Source of the DNA: Siphonodentalium dalli | Lineage: Eukaryota > Mollusca > Scaphopoda > Gadilida > Siphonodentaliidae | Assembly (NCBI GenBank): GCA_032622095.1 | Contig: CP136061.1 | Span: 4,212,505 to 4,276,504, forward strand | Reading direction: 5' to 3' | DNA: 64,000 bases | In this document: positions 44,255 through 55,699 of the stretch, one piece after another | How positions within the stretch are numbered: position 1 is the stretch's first letter | How the letters are laid out: each line of letters starts with the position of its first letter | Position numbers and translations under genes: made by a program | Notes under the pieces: model-generated | Database searches by the model: none | What the model saw: the letters and a program-made list of their open reading frames with translations, nothing else | What the model was told of the DNA's origin: nothing

Positions 44255-45417
44255 TTAGAGGTAACAAATCCTTATTAACGGCCCTCTGGAATATATTATC
44301 ATTGTGACCGTTCAACACACGACGAACTTATATTATATATAAATGTACGTGCCATTTAAATCCCAATGCTACATCGAAACTAAAAAGTTGTATATAACAT
44401 AATTGAACAAATTTGATTAGTTGCATGGGCGATATTTAATGGGTGCACATTGACAATACTTGGTGTGTATCATATTTTGATGTAAAATTCGAGCTTGGCG
44501 GCTCGGTGGTCAGTCATGTCGACATTAACTATAGTGTCTATATTAGTCCTTTCCAATATCACAATTATTCACATCACTTAAATGTGTTTTATTCACAATA
44601 AACTCTTGAAAAAATATATTATTTGACTTTCCATGAAAAACACGGACCAATAACCGGATTATAGTTGAATGCTATATATATGCAATAATATATATTCTGG
44701 AACTGATTTTGTTCGCTCACCAGTGGGAATTTATAGCAAGAAGACCTGTCTAATTCAACTCAAACGAAACCCACACCGTCGCATGTGCGTGTCATCGTTA
44801 ACACTTCGCATGATCGGCGGCATGTATACAAAGTGATGAGTGTTCTGCAGGGAAGCAAAAAAAAAAACCCGTATCAACACAGCGGCAAATAGACGTGTCA
44901 CTGAATAAACAGCTCGACCACATCACTTAACAATGCGCTATATGGTGTGTTAATGAGCCATAACAGTTTGTCTGAATTAGTAAGCGTCTTGAATTGTTTT
45001 TAAAGCAATTGCTAGTCAATTGAGCTGTGTCAGGGAAAGAAAAAGAAGAACCGATGAGGCTTGCCATCAGCCTCTCACTGTTGGAATTTCTAAATATGTA
45101 TTAATTCTTGTTGACTTTTTTTTCTTCTTTTTTTTGATATTGAATTTACAAATTAAAGGCCCTTTCGACCATCCCGGGGTTAGCCCCCCAAAATAACATA
45201 TGCAAAAATTGAGTTGTGTCAAAAAAACTAAAACAAATCATGAGTTGGGGTTCAGATTCCCACGTTGAACCAACGCGTTTAGTGTGATAATTCTGACAGA
45301 GTGTATGGATCTATTTTGTAACGGAGTATTCATGTCGATTATAATTGACTTCATCCTGGTGAGTAAACTACTCGAATTGCAACTAACTGGTTCTTGGCTA
45401 ATCAGTGATATATATAA

Positions 45418-46438
45418 AATTCGCTGCAAGAAAGAGCGCTACTTTTTCTCGTAAAAATTAGAATGGCCGACTGAAGCCGTTTTATCGTTCCAACTAAGCC
45501 GTTCTTAGCGGCACTTCATCCATAAAATACGAATATACACCATATATCAGAAGACGTATCAAATGTGATATTGTAAGGGATTTGTACTCTTCATTTGTTA
45601 TAATTCGCACTTATTGTTATTTCAGTTGTGATTAATAGCCCAGATGCCGGAAGCCGGACCGTGTCCAGCGATTACAACCCAAGTTACAAAATAGATCAAC
45701 TGGTTTGAACGAATGTATGGAAGCGTATTAGTGCCACATAAAAATAAAACTTTAGTGTAAACAATATTTATTTTAACAAAAGAACAGAACATCACGTTGA
45801 CAATTATACATATTGAGAAAAAAAAACATAGTTCAAATGAGGATTAGATAACAAGCCATGAGCCTATGGCTTTTATAAAATCTTTTCCTCCAAAAATGTT
45901 ACCCCGAGTGTCAATACAGACAGCTACAGGGTAAAGAGGACGGGAATTTGAATATTGTTCTGTGTTTTCAAATAAATGTTGGGAAGTTAGTTAAGTGAGT
46001 GCAGGGATCAGAAAGATGGAGGAGTGATAGAAGGGAGGAGATTATGAAATAGACAAGAAAGATAATAAAGTAGGTGGAAAAGAAGTGTGATAAATGCTGT
46101 ATACAATAATAAAATAAATATATAAAATAAAACTGTGGGTCCCAGTATGTCCTAATTAGGAGATACTATCTCCTAATTAGGAGATAGTAACTCCTAACTA
46201 GGAGATAGCTGTGTCATAATTAGGAGATAGTAACTCCTAATTAGGAGATAGTAACTCCTAATTAGGAGATAGTAAGTCCTAATTAGGAGATAGTAAGTCC
46301 TAATTATGACATAGTAAGTCCTAATTAGGAGATAGTAAGTCCTAATTAGGACATAGTAAGTCCTAATTATGACTTAGTTTCTCCTAATTAGGAGTTATTA
46401 TCATAATTAGGAGATAATATAGATATAAAGAACTCAAC
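45418..46438 (+). mobile_element. Element X, copy 2
   Basis: Duplicate of 35621-36656. The empty Harbinger site TAA is at 45495-45497. It carries the palindromic array at 46150-46405, shorter by about 13 bp than in copy 1. Confidence 0.75.
46150..46405. repeat. 21 bp palindromic tandem array, copy 2
   Basis: TCCTAATTAGGAGATAGTAA units. One unit reads GCTGTGTCATAATTAGG where copy 1 has GCTATGTC. Confidence 0.9.
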
Positions 46439-46560
46439 CCCAGTTAGCGGTCATTTTCATTCCCATTCATCGCTCAGAGTCGCCGCCCAGAGAAAGGACG
46501 TGCCCTCTTTGAGAGACGGTTGATTTTTCTGTCGGGCTTGGCTGGACATGGATAGCTTAA

Positions 46561-46902
46561 AGGGGGACTGTACACTAAATCCGACCATTTGTGTGACCAT
46601 CTCCGTTTATACTCAACAGAGTTTATGCAACAAATGAATGAATTTGAGACAAATATTAGTGCAAAATACACTCGTGTGCTCATTGGACGAATACAATAAC
46701 ATGGTAATTATAATGAAAATTTATTTATGACTCCAACCGTTTATTAATTTCCATTATAATTACCATGTTGTTTGCATCATTCGTAGAGCACACGAGTGTA
46801 CTTTGCGCTAATCAATGGCCCAACAGTATTCATTCATATATATTATGTTGAGTATAAAAGGAGATGGTCTCATAAATAGCCGGATTTAGTGTACAGTACC
46901 CT
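46561..46902. mobile_element. 342 bp foldback MITE flanked by TTAA, copy 2
   Basis: As 36779-37120, with TTAA at 46557-46560 and 46903-46906. One substitution in the right arm (CATGTTGTTT against CATGTCGTTT). Confidence 0.85.
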
Positions 46903-47690
46903 TTAATCCCCAGCCAAGTCTCGCACGATGTGAACTCTTGCCAGTCGGTGCATTGTGTCCATGGACCAATCAGGACCATACGTACACATGCAGGCTGACT
47001 TGAAGTGGTTTTGCAGTAACAGGTCACACCAGTAGCAACAGTAACTGGAAGTGGCATGATAGGGTATGATATACCTCTGGTAGGACCGACAGGAAGCCAC
47101 CCTCATGGGGCCATCAAGACCACTCGAGGGAAGAAGAAAAAGAACAAGTGAAACACAGAAACAGTATACAGAATTAGGGGGAAAAGCGAAAAAGTAAAAA
47201 AAAGTTTAATTTTCCCATCATTTTTCATTGTTATATCACCATTTATAACACCCAACATCATTCCTACGTGGGTCGTGGGGGAGGACATACTGCCCTTCCA
47301 AATCCTCCCGGGCCCCAATCTCAATTTCCCAATAAACGGTTCGCGGTCATTTAGACCCACTCACATAATTATTGTATTCATTCGTTTGCAATGGACGAAG
47401 CATTGCAACTCTACTTCAATTTGGGGCTGAGTTATAAATACATCGTCCAATGTTTGTCTAATTTAGTGTAAACATATTTTTATTTCCAAATCCAAACATA
47501 ATACACATAATACACAAATGACATAAATATACAACATATAAGAGATATAAGAGATAATGTATGGAAATGAGGATCAGACAACAAGCCCGAGGGCTTATAT
47601 GAAGTCTTCTCCTCTTTGGCGACATGCCCCTTCCCCAATAAGTGAGGGAGGGGTATCGATCAGACGGGAAAGGATATAAATAATGCTTTT

Positions 47691-48139
47691 TAAAGGAGAA
47701 GTAACTAAGTTTGAGTTGGGGATGGAAACAGTGGGAAGATAGTGTTTAGGGATAGCAGGAGGCAGAGAGAGATAGAGAGAGAAAGACAACGAGTGAGAGA
47801 GATATATAATGAGAGAGAGAGAGTGAGAACGTAGAGGGGACAGAGTTTTCAATAATTTAGTTGCTGCGTGGTGAAAATTATGCTCGTAGTAATATGCATG
47901 CATCAGGCTCCATGTGAGGGGCTCAATCGCAATGGCCAATTCCTCTTTCAATGGGGTTCACTGTGAATATCGCTGCATTCTTCATGTAGAATCATTTCAC
48001 GAATATACAGGATAGTGTCAAGTAAGAAACTTACAAAATAATCGTTATCGGAAGACAATTAGTACTACATATATAATGGGGAACATCGTGCTGCCGCATA
48101 ACGCAGCCGGAATCCAAAGTAATTTGTTACCCATACAGA
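47691..48139. repeat. Flank of the duplication with a GA-rich microsatellite (about 47757-47832)
   Basis: GAGAGAGATAGAGAGAGAAA and GAGAGAGAGAGAGTGAG runs. The 118-codon minus-strand frame here is the microsatellite read as SLSLSL. Nothing else recognised. Confidence 0.8.
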
Positions 48140-48499
48140 TCATGGAAATCGTTTTGTTCTCATGATATATGTCTGTACTGCATTAAATATTTTGTTTTCG
48201 CGAAGGCTAAGCTCCCTTGATCCCCGCATTAGAGTATTCTCAGATAGGGCAACATTGGGTAGGGAGTTATATAGTTCTCTTCTTGGCTCTTGATAAAATG
48301 TACATTCAAAGAGATAGTGGTAAGTTGTCTCAAGTTCCCCACATAAACAGAAGGGATAATTTTTTACATGGTTATCTGTCAGGTCAGAACTCAGGTGGCT
48401 GCACTTCAATCTTAACCGGGTGTGAAGGATATCAGATTTACGGGATTTACTATGATAAATGTCTAATTTACACGGAATTTGAACATATGTCTACGAACT
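48140..48499 (-). pseudogene. Non-LTR retrotransposon ORF2 C-terminal fragment (Cys/His region)
   Basis: The minus-strand frame opens after a stop near 48499 and reads TYVQIPCKLDIYHSKSRKSD, ILHTRLRLKCSHLSSDLTDN, FCLCGELETTYHYLFECTFY and then RRELYNSLP..., ending ...IFNAVQTYIMRTKRFP at a stop (48140). The series RLRLKCSHL, C-x-CG..ETT.HYLFEC..Y and IF..VQ.YI..T.RF is the typical C-terminal end of many LINE ORF2 proteins, where the C-x-C...H...C cluster follows the reverse transcriptase. About 118 residues remain, without RT. It belongs to a different LINE lineage from the 34.1 kb fragment and is truncated at its 5' side. Confidence 0.85.
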
Positions 48500-48741
48500 G
48501 TTAAGCGTAAACTGAAAAGGAAATGAAATTATTTTGGCATATAAACAGGTGTCATCAGATTATCTCTGGATAGTCACTGGTATATACATATACTCTATGC
48601 CGTGGATTGACTATATGGTACACATACCTGGCCCTGTAACAGAACTTTGTCATATATATAATAAAATGACTGCGGCGGATTGGGGTATGGGATGGCTAAC
48701 TCCGGGATTCTCGAAAGGACCCATAGGTCCTTTCCCTAACC
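48500..48741. other. Noncoding DNA, nothing firm
   Basis: A 72-codon + frame (48534-48752) has no recognisable domain. Confidence 0.35.
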
Positions 48742-48962
48742 CCTCATTTTAAGCCTTTAATTTTGAAAACAAGGCTTACTATGTCCTAATTAGGAGTTAC
48801 TATCTCCTAATTAGGACTTACTATCTCCTAAGTAGGACTTACTATCTCCTAATTAGGATTTACTATCTCCTAATTAGGACTTACTATCTCCTAATTAGGA
48901 CTTACTATCTCCTAATTAGGAGATAGTAACCTCATTTTAAGCCTTTAATTTTGAAAACAAGG
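48742..48962. repeat. Palindromic 21 bp array flanked by 33 bp direct repeats
   Basis: CCTCATTTTAAGCCTTTAAT then TTTGAAAACAAGG occurs at 48742-48774 and again, identical, at 48930-48962. Between them (48775-48929) are seven units of GGACTTACTATCTCCTAATT, the reverse orientation of the array in element X copies 1 and 2. Confidence 0.88.
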
Positions 48963-49067
48963 GCGAAAGGCACGAGAACGAACGGAGCGATGCGACCGTC
49001 AGCCGAGTGATCCGGATACGATATGAATCTGACCACGAACATGTTGAGTTCTTTATATCTGTGTTAT

Positions 49068-49301
49068 CTCCAAATTAGGAGATAATATCTCATAATTAGG
49101 GGATACCAAAGTCCTAATTAGGAGATACTATCTCCTAACTAGGAGATAATATCTCCTAATTAGGAGATACTAAGTCATAATTAGGAGATACTAAGTCCTA
49201 ATTAGGAGATACTATGTCCTAATTAGGACTTACTATGTCCTAATTAGGAGTTACTATCTCCTAGTTTGGACTTACGATCTCCTAATTAGAACATACTGGG
49301 A
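49068..49301. repeat. 21 bp palindromic tandem array in X copy 3
   Basis: About eleven units of TCCTAATTAGGAGATACTA-type sequence with ATAATATCTCC and GGGGATACC variants; more diverged than the 36.4 kb array. Confidence 0.88.
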
Positions 49302-49427
49302 CACAAATTTGTATTTGTATGTGGCGCCAATACGCTTCCATACATACATACATACGATTGAATATGTCAATGCTAAGACTATTCAAACGAATATTCAAAT
49401 CAAATAGTGTTTATAGACTTAAAAACT

Positions 49428-49640
49428 TATGTGTCCGCCATTCATATGCGGTGGAGGTTCTCATATTATCTGCCAGTCCTACGCGGGGGGGGGGGGGAGG
49501 TTCTCATATGAACATATTATCCGCCGGTCATACGCGGGGGGGGGGTTCTCATATGAACATATTATCCGCCGGTCAAACGTGGGGGAGGTTCTCATATTAT
49601 CCGCTGTCATACGTGGTGGAGGTTTATATTATCCGATGAT
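49428..49640. repeat. ~47 bp tandem repeat with long G runs
   Basis: Units of GGTTCTCATATGAACATATT, ATCCGCCGGTCATACG and a G run of variable length (up to 14 G near 49485). Five units, the outer ones shortened. Open frames here are repeat artefacts. Confidence 0.85.
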
Positions 49641-50019
49641 CATGGTGTATATTCGTATTTTGTGGATGAAGTGCTGCTAAGAACGACTTAAGGTTGTTCC
49701 ACACCGGGCGCGAGCGAGCGATTATAACGGCCGTTTTCTAACGTCCGTACCAGTTCAAAGCGCGCGATCTTTATGTTCACACCGCACGCGACCGACTCGC
49801 TGACCACGAGGCGATTATAGCGTGATTTTATGCTTCGTCGAATTGTCGCTTTGTTGCAAACCAGCGAGATAATTGGACGGCTCTCAAATAGGTGTTTATA
49901 CGACCGTTATTTTTCTATTTGATGACGGCACACTGATTTGTCGCCGCGACAATGGAGGACTTTAGCGAGAGGCTAATAATCGAAGTACAACGCATGTGTG
50001 TCTGTATGGCACATGTTTG

Positions 50020-50110
50020 TCTGTATGACTGTGTTTGTCTGTATGACTGTATGTATGTATGTATGAATGTATGCCATGTGTCTCTGTATGACTGTATGTC
50101 TCTATGACCA
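50020..50110. repeat. TGTATG/TGTC microsatellite inside the Harbinger-like element
   Basis: TGTCTGTATGACTGTATGTA and ATGTATGTATGAATGTATG runs, a simple repeat within the transposon interior. Confidence 0.85.
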
Positions 50111-50369
50111 AATAATTAAACCATTTATTTTTGTTATTTTTCGTGACTGAAATTCCACCTTAGATTACTATATTCAGTTTATTCCTTGTAAAGAACTAAA
50201 ATCATGGACCGTATAATCTGCTCCATTGGCTGGTGAATTATATTTTGGTATAATCAGGGGAAATGATAAAGAATATAACGAGGCTAGTTCATTCCAAAAG
50301 ACGTTGTGGTAAACATGAGACAATGCATTCATCAACTAATAATAATCGCGTATTACCGGGTGGGAGCAC

Positions 50370-51145
50370 TATTATAACTAATGTGTAGAAACGATTACAC
50401 ATCAAATGTGTAAACCCGGTTAATACACATAGCAATGTGTAGTTTTACATACAAATACATTGACCAAGTGCCGTTCTACACATAATGTGTACATTTTATT
50501 ACACACACTTGTGTAAGAATGTAGATCGTGCGCATTGCGTGCCTTCAGTTTCATAGTCTGATACATGACGACAATATTATTTGAGTATATGTTTTGGAAT
50601 ACAATTTACTACTGTCTCAATACCCATGTAATTTTGAGTGACGAGAATAAACAAATTGTAGACAAGGAATGTAAGTTCAAAATTCCGACTTGTGAGTATT
50701 GTATTAATGATATATGAGGATATATTTGTTAAAACTTTCATGAAGCATACTGCTCTTACTCTTGTTTATATGATTGTTGTAATACGTTAATACTAATGAC
50801 GTGCAACCACGCCACGACCATGGTTTGTTCATTTAAAACGAAAACTCACACATGACAGAGCAAAATATTACGTACCATTGTACGCCATGAAAGTTTTAAC
50901 ATATAAATCTCCATTTGCCATGAATACTATATACCCACAGTTCGGAATACTGAACTTTACATTCTTGTCTACGATATATATGTGTAAGGCATATGTGTTG
51001 ATTTTATGCACACCAGTGTGTATACATGTGTATAAATTGACCCATTTATTGTGTAAAATATGTTTAAGATAAAAAATGAATAATGGTTGTGTAGCAGGGC
51101 TACACGTTGTTTGTAGAAACCCTACACATTAGTCATAGGTGTGTG
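50370..51145. repeat. TGTGTA / TACACA motif-rich interior of the Harbinger-like element
   Basis: Numerous TGTGTA(A/G) and (T/C)TACACA words occur in both orientations in two clusters (50385-50525 and 50970-51145), for example AATGTGTAGTTTTACA and GGGCTACACGTTGT. They may be subterminal transposase-binding motifs or a second small element nested inside; I could not define ends. Confidence 0.45.
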
Positions 51146-51423
51146 GGGTGGGGGTATCCCCCATGCAGCCACCTGACTCCCCTGAAATTAGCGTACACAC
51201 AGAATAATAACCTGACTATCGCGCGCGACGAAGCGTTTTAGTCGCTTGCGGTGTGGACATAAAACTCGCGCGCTTTGAACTGCTACGGACGTTAGAAAAC
51301 GTCCGTTATAATCGCTCGCTCGCGCCCGGTGTGGAACAACCTTTAGTTGGAACGATAAAACGGCTTCAGTCGGCCATTCTATTTTTTACGAGAAAAGTAG
51401 CGCTCTTTCTTGGAGCGAATTTC

Positions 51424-51644
51424 TGCAACAATTGCACCGCGTAGTGAGTCCATTTGGGAAAAATGCATTCACTGTGTCTGATCCTACATTTTGATATACA
51501 ATACGCCCCATCATGTGGAATATATCAGCTGAAATCGATCCTGTAATTGTAAACATCGAGTCTATTTTTAGCTGTTTTTATCGGCGCGAGTTTGCGTGTT
51601 CGCCATTACAGTATTCGTACTAAAACAGCCATAGTGTAGCTATA
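51424..51644. other. Short noncoding spacer
   Basis: No feature seen; ends at the TATA preceding the first 457 bp transposon copy. Confidence 0.4.
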
Positions 51645-52101
51645 GGAATCAGGGAGCTAAATGTGTTCTAGAGTCGGGGAACGAGTTCACCGTGGAATGC
51701 TAACGGTGAAGGTAACTGAAGAATGACCTTCACCTGATACATGCGACACGTTATTAAAGGATGACATCGCGTTTATTTGATTTGTACATCATATCTAAAT
51801 AATTTAAACTGGTGAATGAATGGGGGAATGGATTTTTGTGAGCGGGAAATTTATTTAACTAGCTGCTGTAGTTCTGGATTTGTCCAGATCAAATATGGCT
51901 GTACATAGCCCTGTCGTACACTTGGGGATTTATTTTTAAAAGTAAACACATGACCTATGATTTTTCGTCCATTTTCGTGATCAACTGGTGTCAATCTAGC
52001 CGGGTAAACATCACTGATATGGCCTGCAGGCTTCAATTCAGTGAATTTGGCCGAAACGCTAACACTGTCGCCTATGGGAAACCATTTAGTTCCGTGATTC
52101 C
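51645..52101 (+). mobile_element. 457 bp GGAATCA-TIR transposon, copy 1 of 4
   Basis: The ends GGAATCAGGGAGCTAAATG and CATTTAGTTCCGTGATTCC are 19 bp inverted repeats with two mismatches. TATA precedes and follows (51641-51644, 52102-52105). A minus-strand frame (51851-52036, MKPAGHISDVYPARLTPVDH...) is shared with the other copies, but in the independent copy at 19.4 kb its substitutions are mostly nonsynonymous. Distinctive variant: TTCACCGTGG where copies 2-4 have TACACCGTGG. Confidence 0.85.
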
Positions 52102-52995
52102 TATAAGAAAAATTTGAATTTTACGAAATTTCACGTTTCGCCTTGATAAGTTGTTAATTTCATATTTCCTTATTTTCAAATGATAATGACCACATTTTGG
52201 ACAGATTTAAAGAAGAAACGCATGGGTTCGCCTGTAGATAGTAAAGAAAGTGATAAATCTGGGAGTTTTGCATGGACATCAGGTACCATTAGGGGGTCAG
52301 AGGGTCTAAAGTCCCCCTCCCCACAATTTTGAGGAGTGTTAGCCCCCCCCCTCATCGGGAAAAGGTGGCAGTTGACCTAATTAAGCTTCCGGCACCCAGT
52401 ATCCTTATTGGGGATCGTAGCCCCACCCCAAGTGGGGGTGATGGCATCACCACTAGAGTTACTGTCGTGCAAGACTGTCATGGCAGGTTTGTTAAACAGA
52501 CAGTATGCCCTGTCATCTGGTTAAATTTCATGACTGAGGCTTTGTCTGATGTTGTATCATTATGTTTAGATATTTCAATTGACTTATGGTTGCTTTATAT
52601 TGCTATTAAAGTATTTTTAATTTAAATTTTCTGTTAATTTTGGTAAATCTTTATTATAATCTTCATTATAAATTGCCAAATTCTGCACGAAAAGGGTTAA
52701 AATTGGACAAGATATCCTTCTCAAAATGTATATTAACATTTCCTCTTCAATTTAGTAATATTATGGTATATAAGGGCATACTTCAGTTATACGAGATGCA
52801 TCAGCTAATAAAATTGAAAAAAAAAATCTAAATTTTTTGGCTCTATTTTGATGATTGACACAAATTTTCAGGATGCCTCATATTGAAAAAATAAACCACT
52901 ACTGCCCGATATAATCCATTTTTGGTTTCAGTAAGGTCTATATTTGGATAAAATACGATAAGAAACGCTGTCTTTTACACATATACATATATATA
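52102..52995. repeat. Spacer 1 of the transposon-spacer array (894 bp)
   Basis: Begins TATAAGAAAAATTTGAATTT and ends ATATACATATATATA. It includes a C-rich stretch (TTAGCCCCCCCCCTCATC) whose length varies between copies, and an open frame of up to 98 codons (52329-52625, beginning at a TTG). That frame is repeated only because the block is duplicated. No recognisable domain. Confidence 0.85.
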
Positions 52996-53452
52996 GGAAT
53001 CAGGGAGCTAAATGTGTTCTAGAGTCGGGGAACGAGTACACCGTGGAATGCTAACGGTGAAGGTAACTGAAGAATGACCTTCACCTGATACATGCGACAC
53101 GTTATTAAAGGATGACATCGCGTTTATTTGATTTGTACATCATATCTAAATAATTTAAACTGGTGAATGAATGGGGGAATGGATTTTTGTGAGCGGGAAA
53201 TTTATTTAACTAGCTGCTGTAGTTCTGGATTTGTCCAGATCAAATATGGCTGTACATAGCCCTGTCGTACACTTGGGGATTTATTTTTAAAAGTAAACAC
53301 ATGACCTATGATTTTTCGTCCATTTTCGTGATCAACTGGTGTCAATCTAGCCGGGTAAACATCACTGATATGGCCTGCAGGCTTCAATTCAGTGAATTTG
53401 GCCGAAACGCTAACACTGTCGCCTATGGGAAACCATTTAGTTCCGTGATTCC
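52996..53452 (+). mobile_element. 457 bp GGAATCA-TIR transposon, copy 2 of 4
   Basis: Nearly identical to copy 1. It shares with copy 1 GCTAACGGTGAAGG and GATGACATCGCG, variants that differ in copies 3 and 4. Confidence 0.85.
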
Positions 53453-54348
53453 TATAAGAAAAATTTGAATTTTACGAAATTTCACGTTTCGCCTTGATAA
53501 GTTGTTAATTTCATATTTCCTTATTTTCAAATGATAATGACCACATTTTGGACAGATTTAAAGAAGAAACGCATGGGTTCGCCTGTAGATAGTAAAGAAA
53601 GTGATAAATCTGGGAGTTTTGCATGGACATCAGGTACCATTAGGGGGTCAGAGGGTCTAAAGTCCCCCTCCCCACAATTTTGAGGAGTGTTAGCCCCCCC
53701 CCCCTCATCGGGAAAAGGTGGCAGTTGACCTAATTAAGCTTCCGGCACCCAGTATCCTTATTGGGGATCGTAGCCCCACCCCAAGTGGGGGTGATGGCAT
53801 CACCACTAGAGTTACTGTCGTGCAAGACTGTCATGGCAGGTTTGTTAAACAGACAGTATGCCCTGTCATCTGGTCAAATTTCATGACTGAGGCTTTGTCT
53901 GATGTTGTATCATTATGTTTAGATATTTCAATTGACTTATGGTTGCTTTATATTGCTATTAAAGTATTTTTAATTTAAATTTTCTGTTAATTTTGGTAAA
54001 TCTTTATTATAATCTTCATTATAAATTGCCAAATTCTGCACGAAAAGGGTTAAAATTGGACAAGATATCCTTCTCAAAATGTATATTAACATTTCCTCTT
54101 CAATTTAGTAATATTATGGTATATAAGGGCATACTTCAGTTATACGAGATGCATCAGCTAATAAAATTGAAAAAAAAAATCTAAATTTTTTGGCTCTATT
54201 TTGATGATTGACACAAATTTTCAGGATGCCTCATATTGAAAAAATAAACCACTACTGCCCGATATAATCCATTTTTGGTTTCAGTAAGGTCTATATTTGG
54301 ATAAAATACGATAAGAAACGCTGTCTTTTACACATATACATATATATA
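53453..54348. repeat. Spacer 2 of the array (896 bp)
   Basis: Same as spacer 1 with a C-run two bases longer and CTGGTCAAATTTC in place of CTGGTTAAATTTC. Confidence 0.85.
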
Positions 54349-54805
54349 GGAATCAGGGAGCTAAATGTGTTCTAGAGTCGGGGAACGAGTACACCGTGGA
54401 ATGCTAAAGGTGAAGGTAACTGAAGAATAACCTTCACCTGATACATGCGACACGTTATTAAAGGATGCCATCACGTTTATTTGATTTGTACATCATATCT
54501 AAATAATTTAAACTGGTGAATGAATGGGGGAATGGATTTTTGTGAGCGGGAAATTTATTTAACTAGCTGCTGTAGTTCTGGATTTGTCCAGATCAAATAT
54601 GGCTGTACATAGCCCTGTCGTACACTTGGGGATTTATTTTTAAAAGTAAACACATGACCTATGATTTTTCGTCCATTTTCGTGATCAACTGGTGTCAATC
54701 TAGCCGGGTAAACATCACTGATATGGCCTGCAGGCTTCAATTCAGTGAATTTGGCCGAAACGCTAACACTGTCGCCTATGGGAAACCATTTAGTTCCGTG
54801 ATTCC
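54349..54805 (+). mobile_element. 457 bp GGAATCA-TIR transposon, copy 3 of 4
   Basis: Carries GCTAAAGGTGAAGG, GAATAACCTTC and GATGCCATCACG, variants shared only with copy 4. Confidence 0.85.
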
Positions 54806-55699
54806 TATAAGAAAAATTTGAATTTTACGAAATTTCACGTTTCGCCTTGATAAGTTGTTAATTTCATATTTCCTTATTTTCAAATGATAATGACCACATT
54901 TTGGACAGATTTAAAGAAGAAACGCATGGGTTCGCCTGTAGATAGTAAAGAAAGTGATAAATCTGGGAGTTTTGCATGGACATCAGGTACCATTAGGGGG
55001 TCAGAGGGTCTAAAGTCCCCCTCCCCACAATTTTGAGGAGTGTTAGCCCCCCCCCTCATCGGGAAAAGGTGGCAGTTGACCTAATTAAGCTTCCGGCACC
55101 CAGTATCCTTATTGGGGATCGTAGCCCCACCCCAAGTGGGGGTGATGGCCTCACCACTAGAGTTACTGTCGTGCAAGACTGTCATGGCAGGTTTGTTAAA
55201 CAGACAGTATGCCCTGTCATCTGGTTAAATTTCATGACTGAGGCTTTGTCTGATGTTGTATCATTATGTTTAGATATTTCAATTGACTTATGGTTGCTTT
55301 ATATTGCTATTAAAGTATTTTTAATTTAAATTTTCTGTTAATTTTGGTAAATCTTTATTATAATCTTCATTATAAATTGCCAAATTCTGCACGAAAAGGG
55401 TTAAAATTGGACAAGATATCCTTCTCAAAATGTATATTAACATTTCCTCTTCAATTTAGTAATATTATGGTATATAAGGGCATACTTCAGTTATACGAGA
55501 TGCATCAGCTAATAACATTGAAAAAAAAAATCTAAATTTTTTGGCTCTATTTTGATGATTGACACAAATTTTCAGGATGCCTCATATTGAAAAAATAAAC
55601 CACTACTGCCCGATATAATCCATTTTTGGTTTCAGTAAGGTCTATATTTGGATAAAATACGATAAGAAACGCTGTCTTTTACACATATACATATATATA
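54806..55699. repeat. Spacer 3 of the array (894 bp)
   Basis: As spacer 1, with two private changes (GATGGCCTCACC and CTAATAACATTG). Confidence 0.85.

Larger units (their letters stand above)
37920..47690. repeat. 9.8 kb segmental tandem duplication, copy 2
   Basis: Second copy of the 28127-37919 unit, running to TAATGCTTTT at 47690, after which the sequence diverges (TAAAGGAGAAG instead of CAAATTGGG). All sub-features of copy 1 recur. It is slightly shorter (9771 bp) through indels in homopolymers, in the palindromic array and in an A/G-rich stretch. Confidence 0.95.
49691..51342. mobile_element. 1652 bp Harbinger-like nonautonomous DNA transposon with TTA target duplication
   Basis: The left end AGGTTGTTCCACACCGGGCG then CGAGCGAGCGATTATAACGG is the reverse complement of the right end CCGTTATAATCGCTCGCTCG then CGCCCGGTGTGGAACAACCT. 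Similarity continues for about 125 bp (CAGTTCAAAGCGCGCGA, CACACCGCA(C/A)GCGAC). TTA flanks both sides (49688-49690 and 51343-51345). A 3 bp TTA/TAA duplication with such ends fits the PIF/Harbinger superfamily. The interior has no transposase or Myb-like ORF, so it would need a partner in trans. The pre-insertion site survives at 35699-35701 and 45495-45497. Confidence 0.88.
49043..51423 (-). mobile_element. Element X, copy 3, inverted and interrupted by a Harbinger-like element
   Basis: Matches 35621-36656 in reverse. It starts at GTTGAGTTCTTTATATCT (49043) and ends near AGCGAATTT (51423). It contains its own palindromic array (49068-49301) and, unlike the other copies, a five-unit 47 bp repeat (49428-49640). 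The Harbinger-like insertion occupies 49691-51342; without it, X copy 3 would be about 0.73 kb. Confidence 0.75.

Noticed and set aside
47595-47951. 118-codon minus-strand ORF
   Set aside because: Largely a GA microsatellite translated as SLSLSL; no domain.
51851-52036. 61-91 codon minus-strand frame in the 457 bp transposons as a real gene (four copies plus 19.4 kb)
   Set aside because: The four local copies are recent duplicates. The independent 19.4 kb copy has an in-frame stop, a frame disruption and mainly nonsynonymous changes, so no sign of selection.
52329-52625. 98-codon frame in the spacer of the transposon array
   Set aside because: It needs a TTG start and lacks a recognisable domain. 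A C-run length change breaks its start in spacer 2, and its repetition comes from the array.
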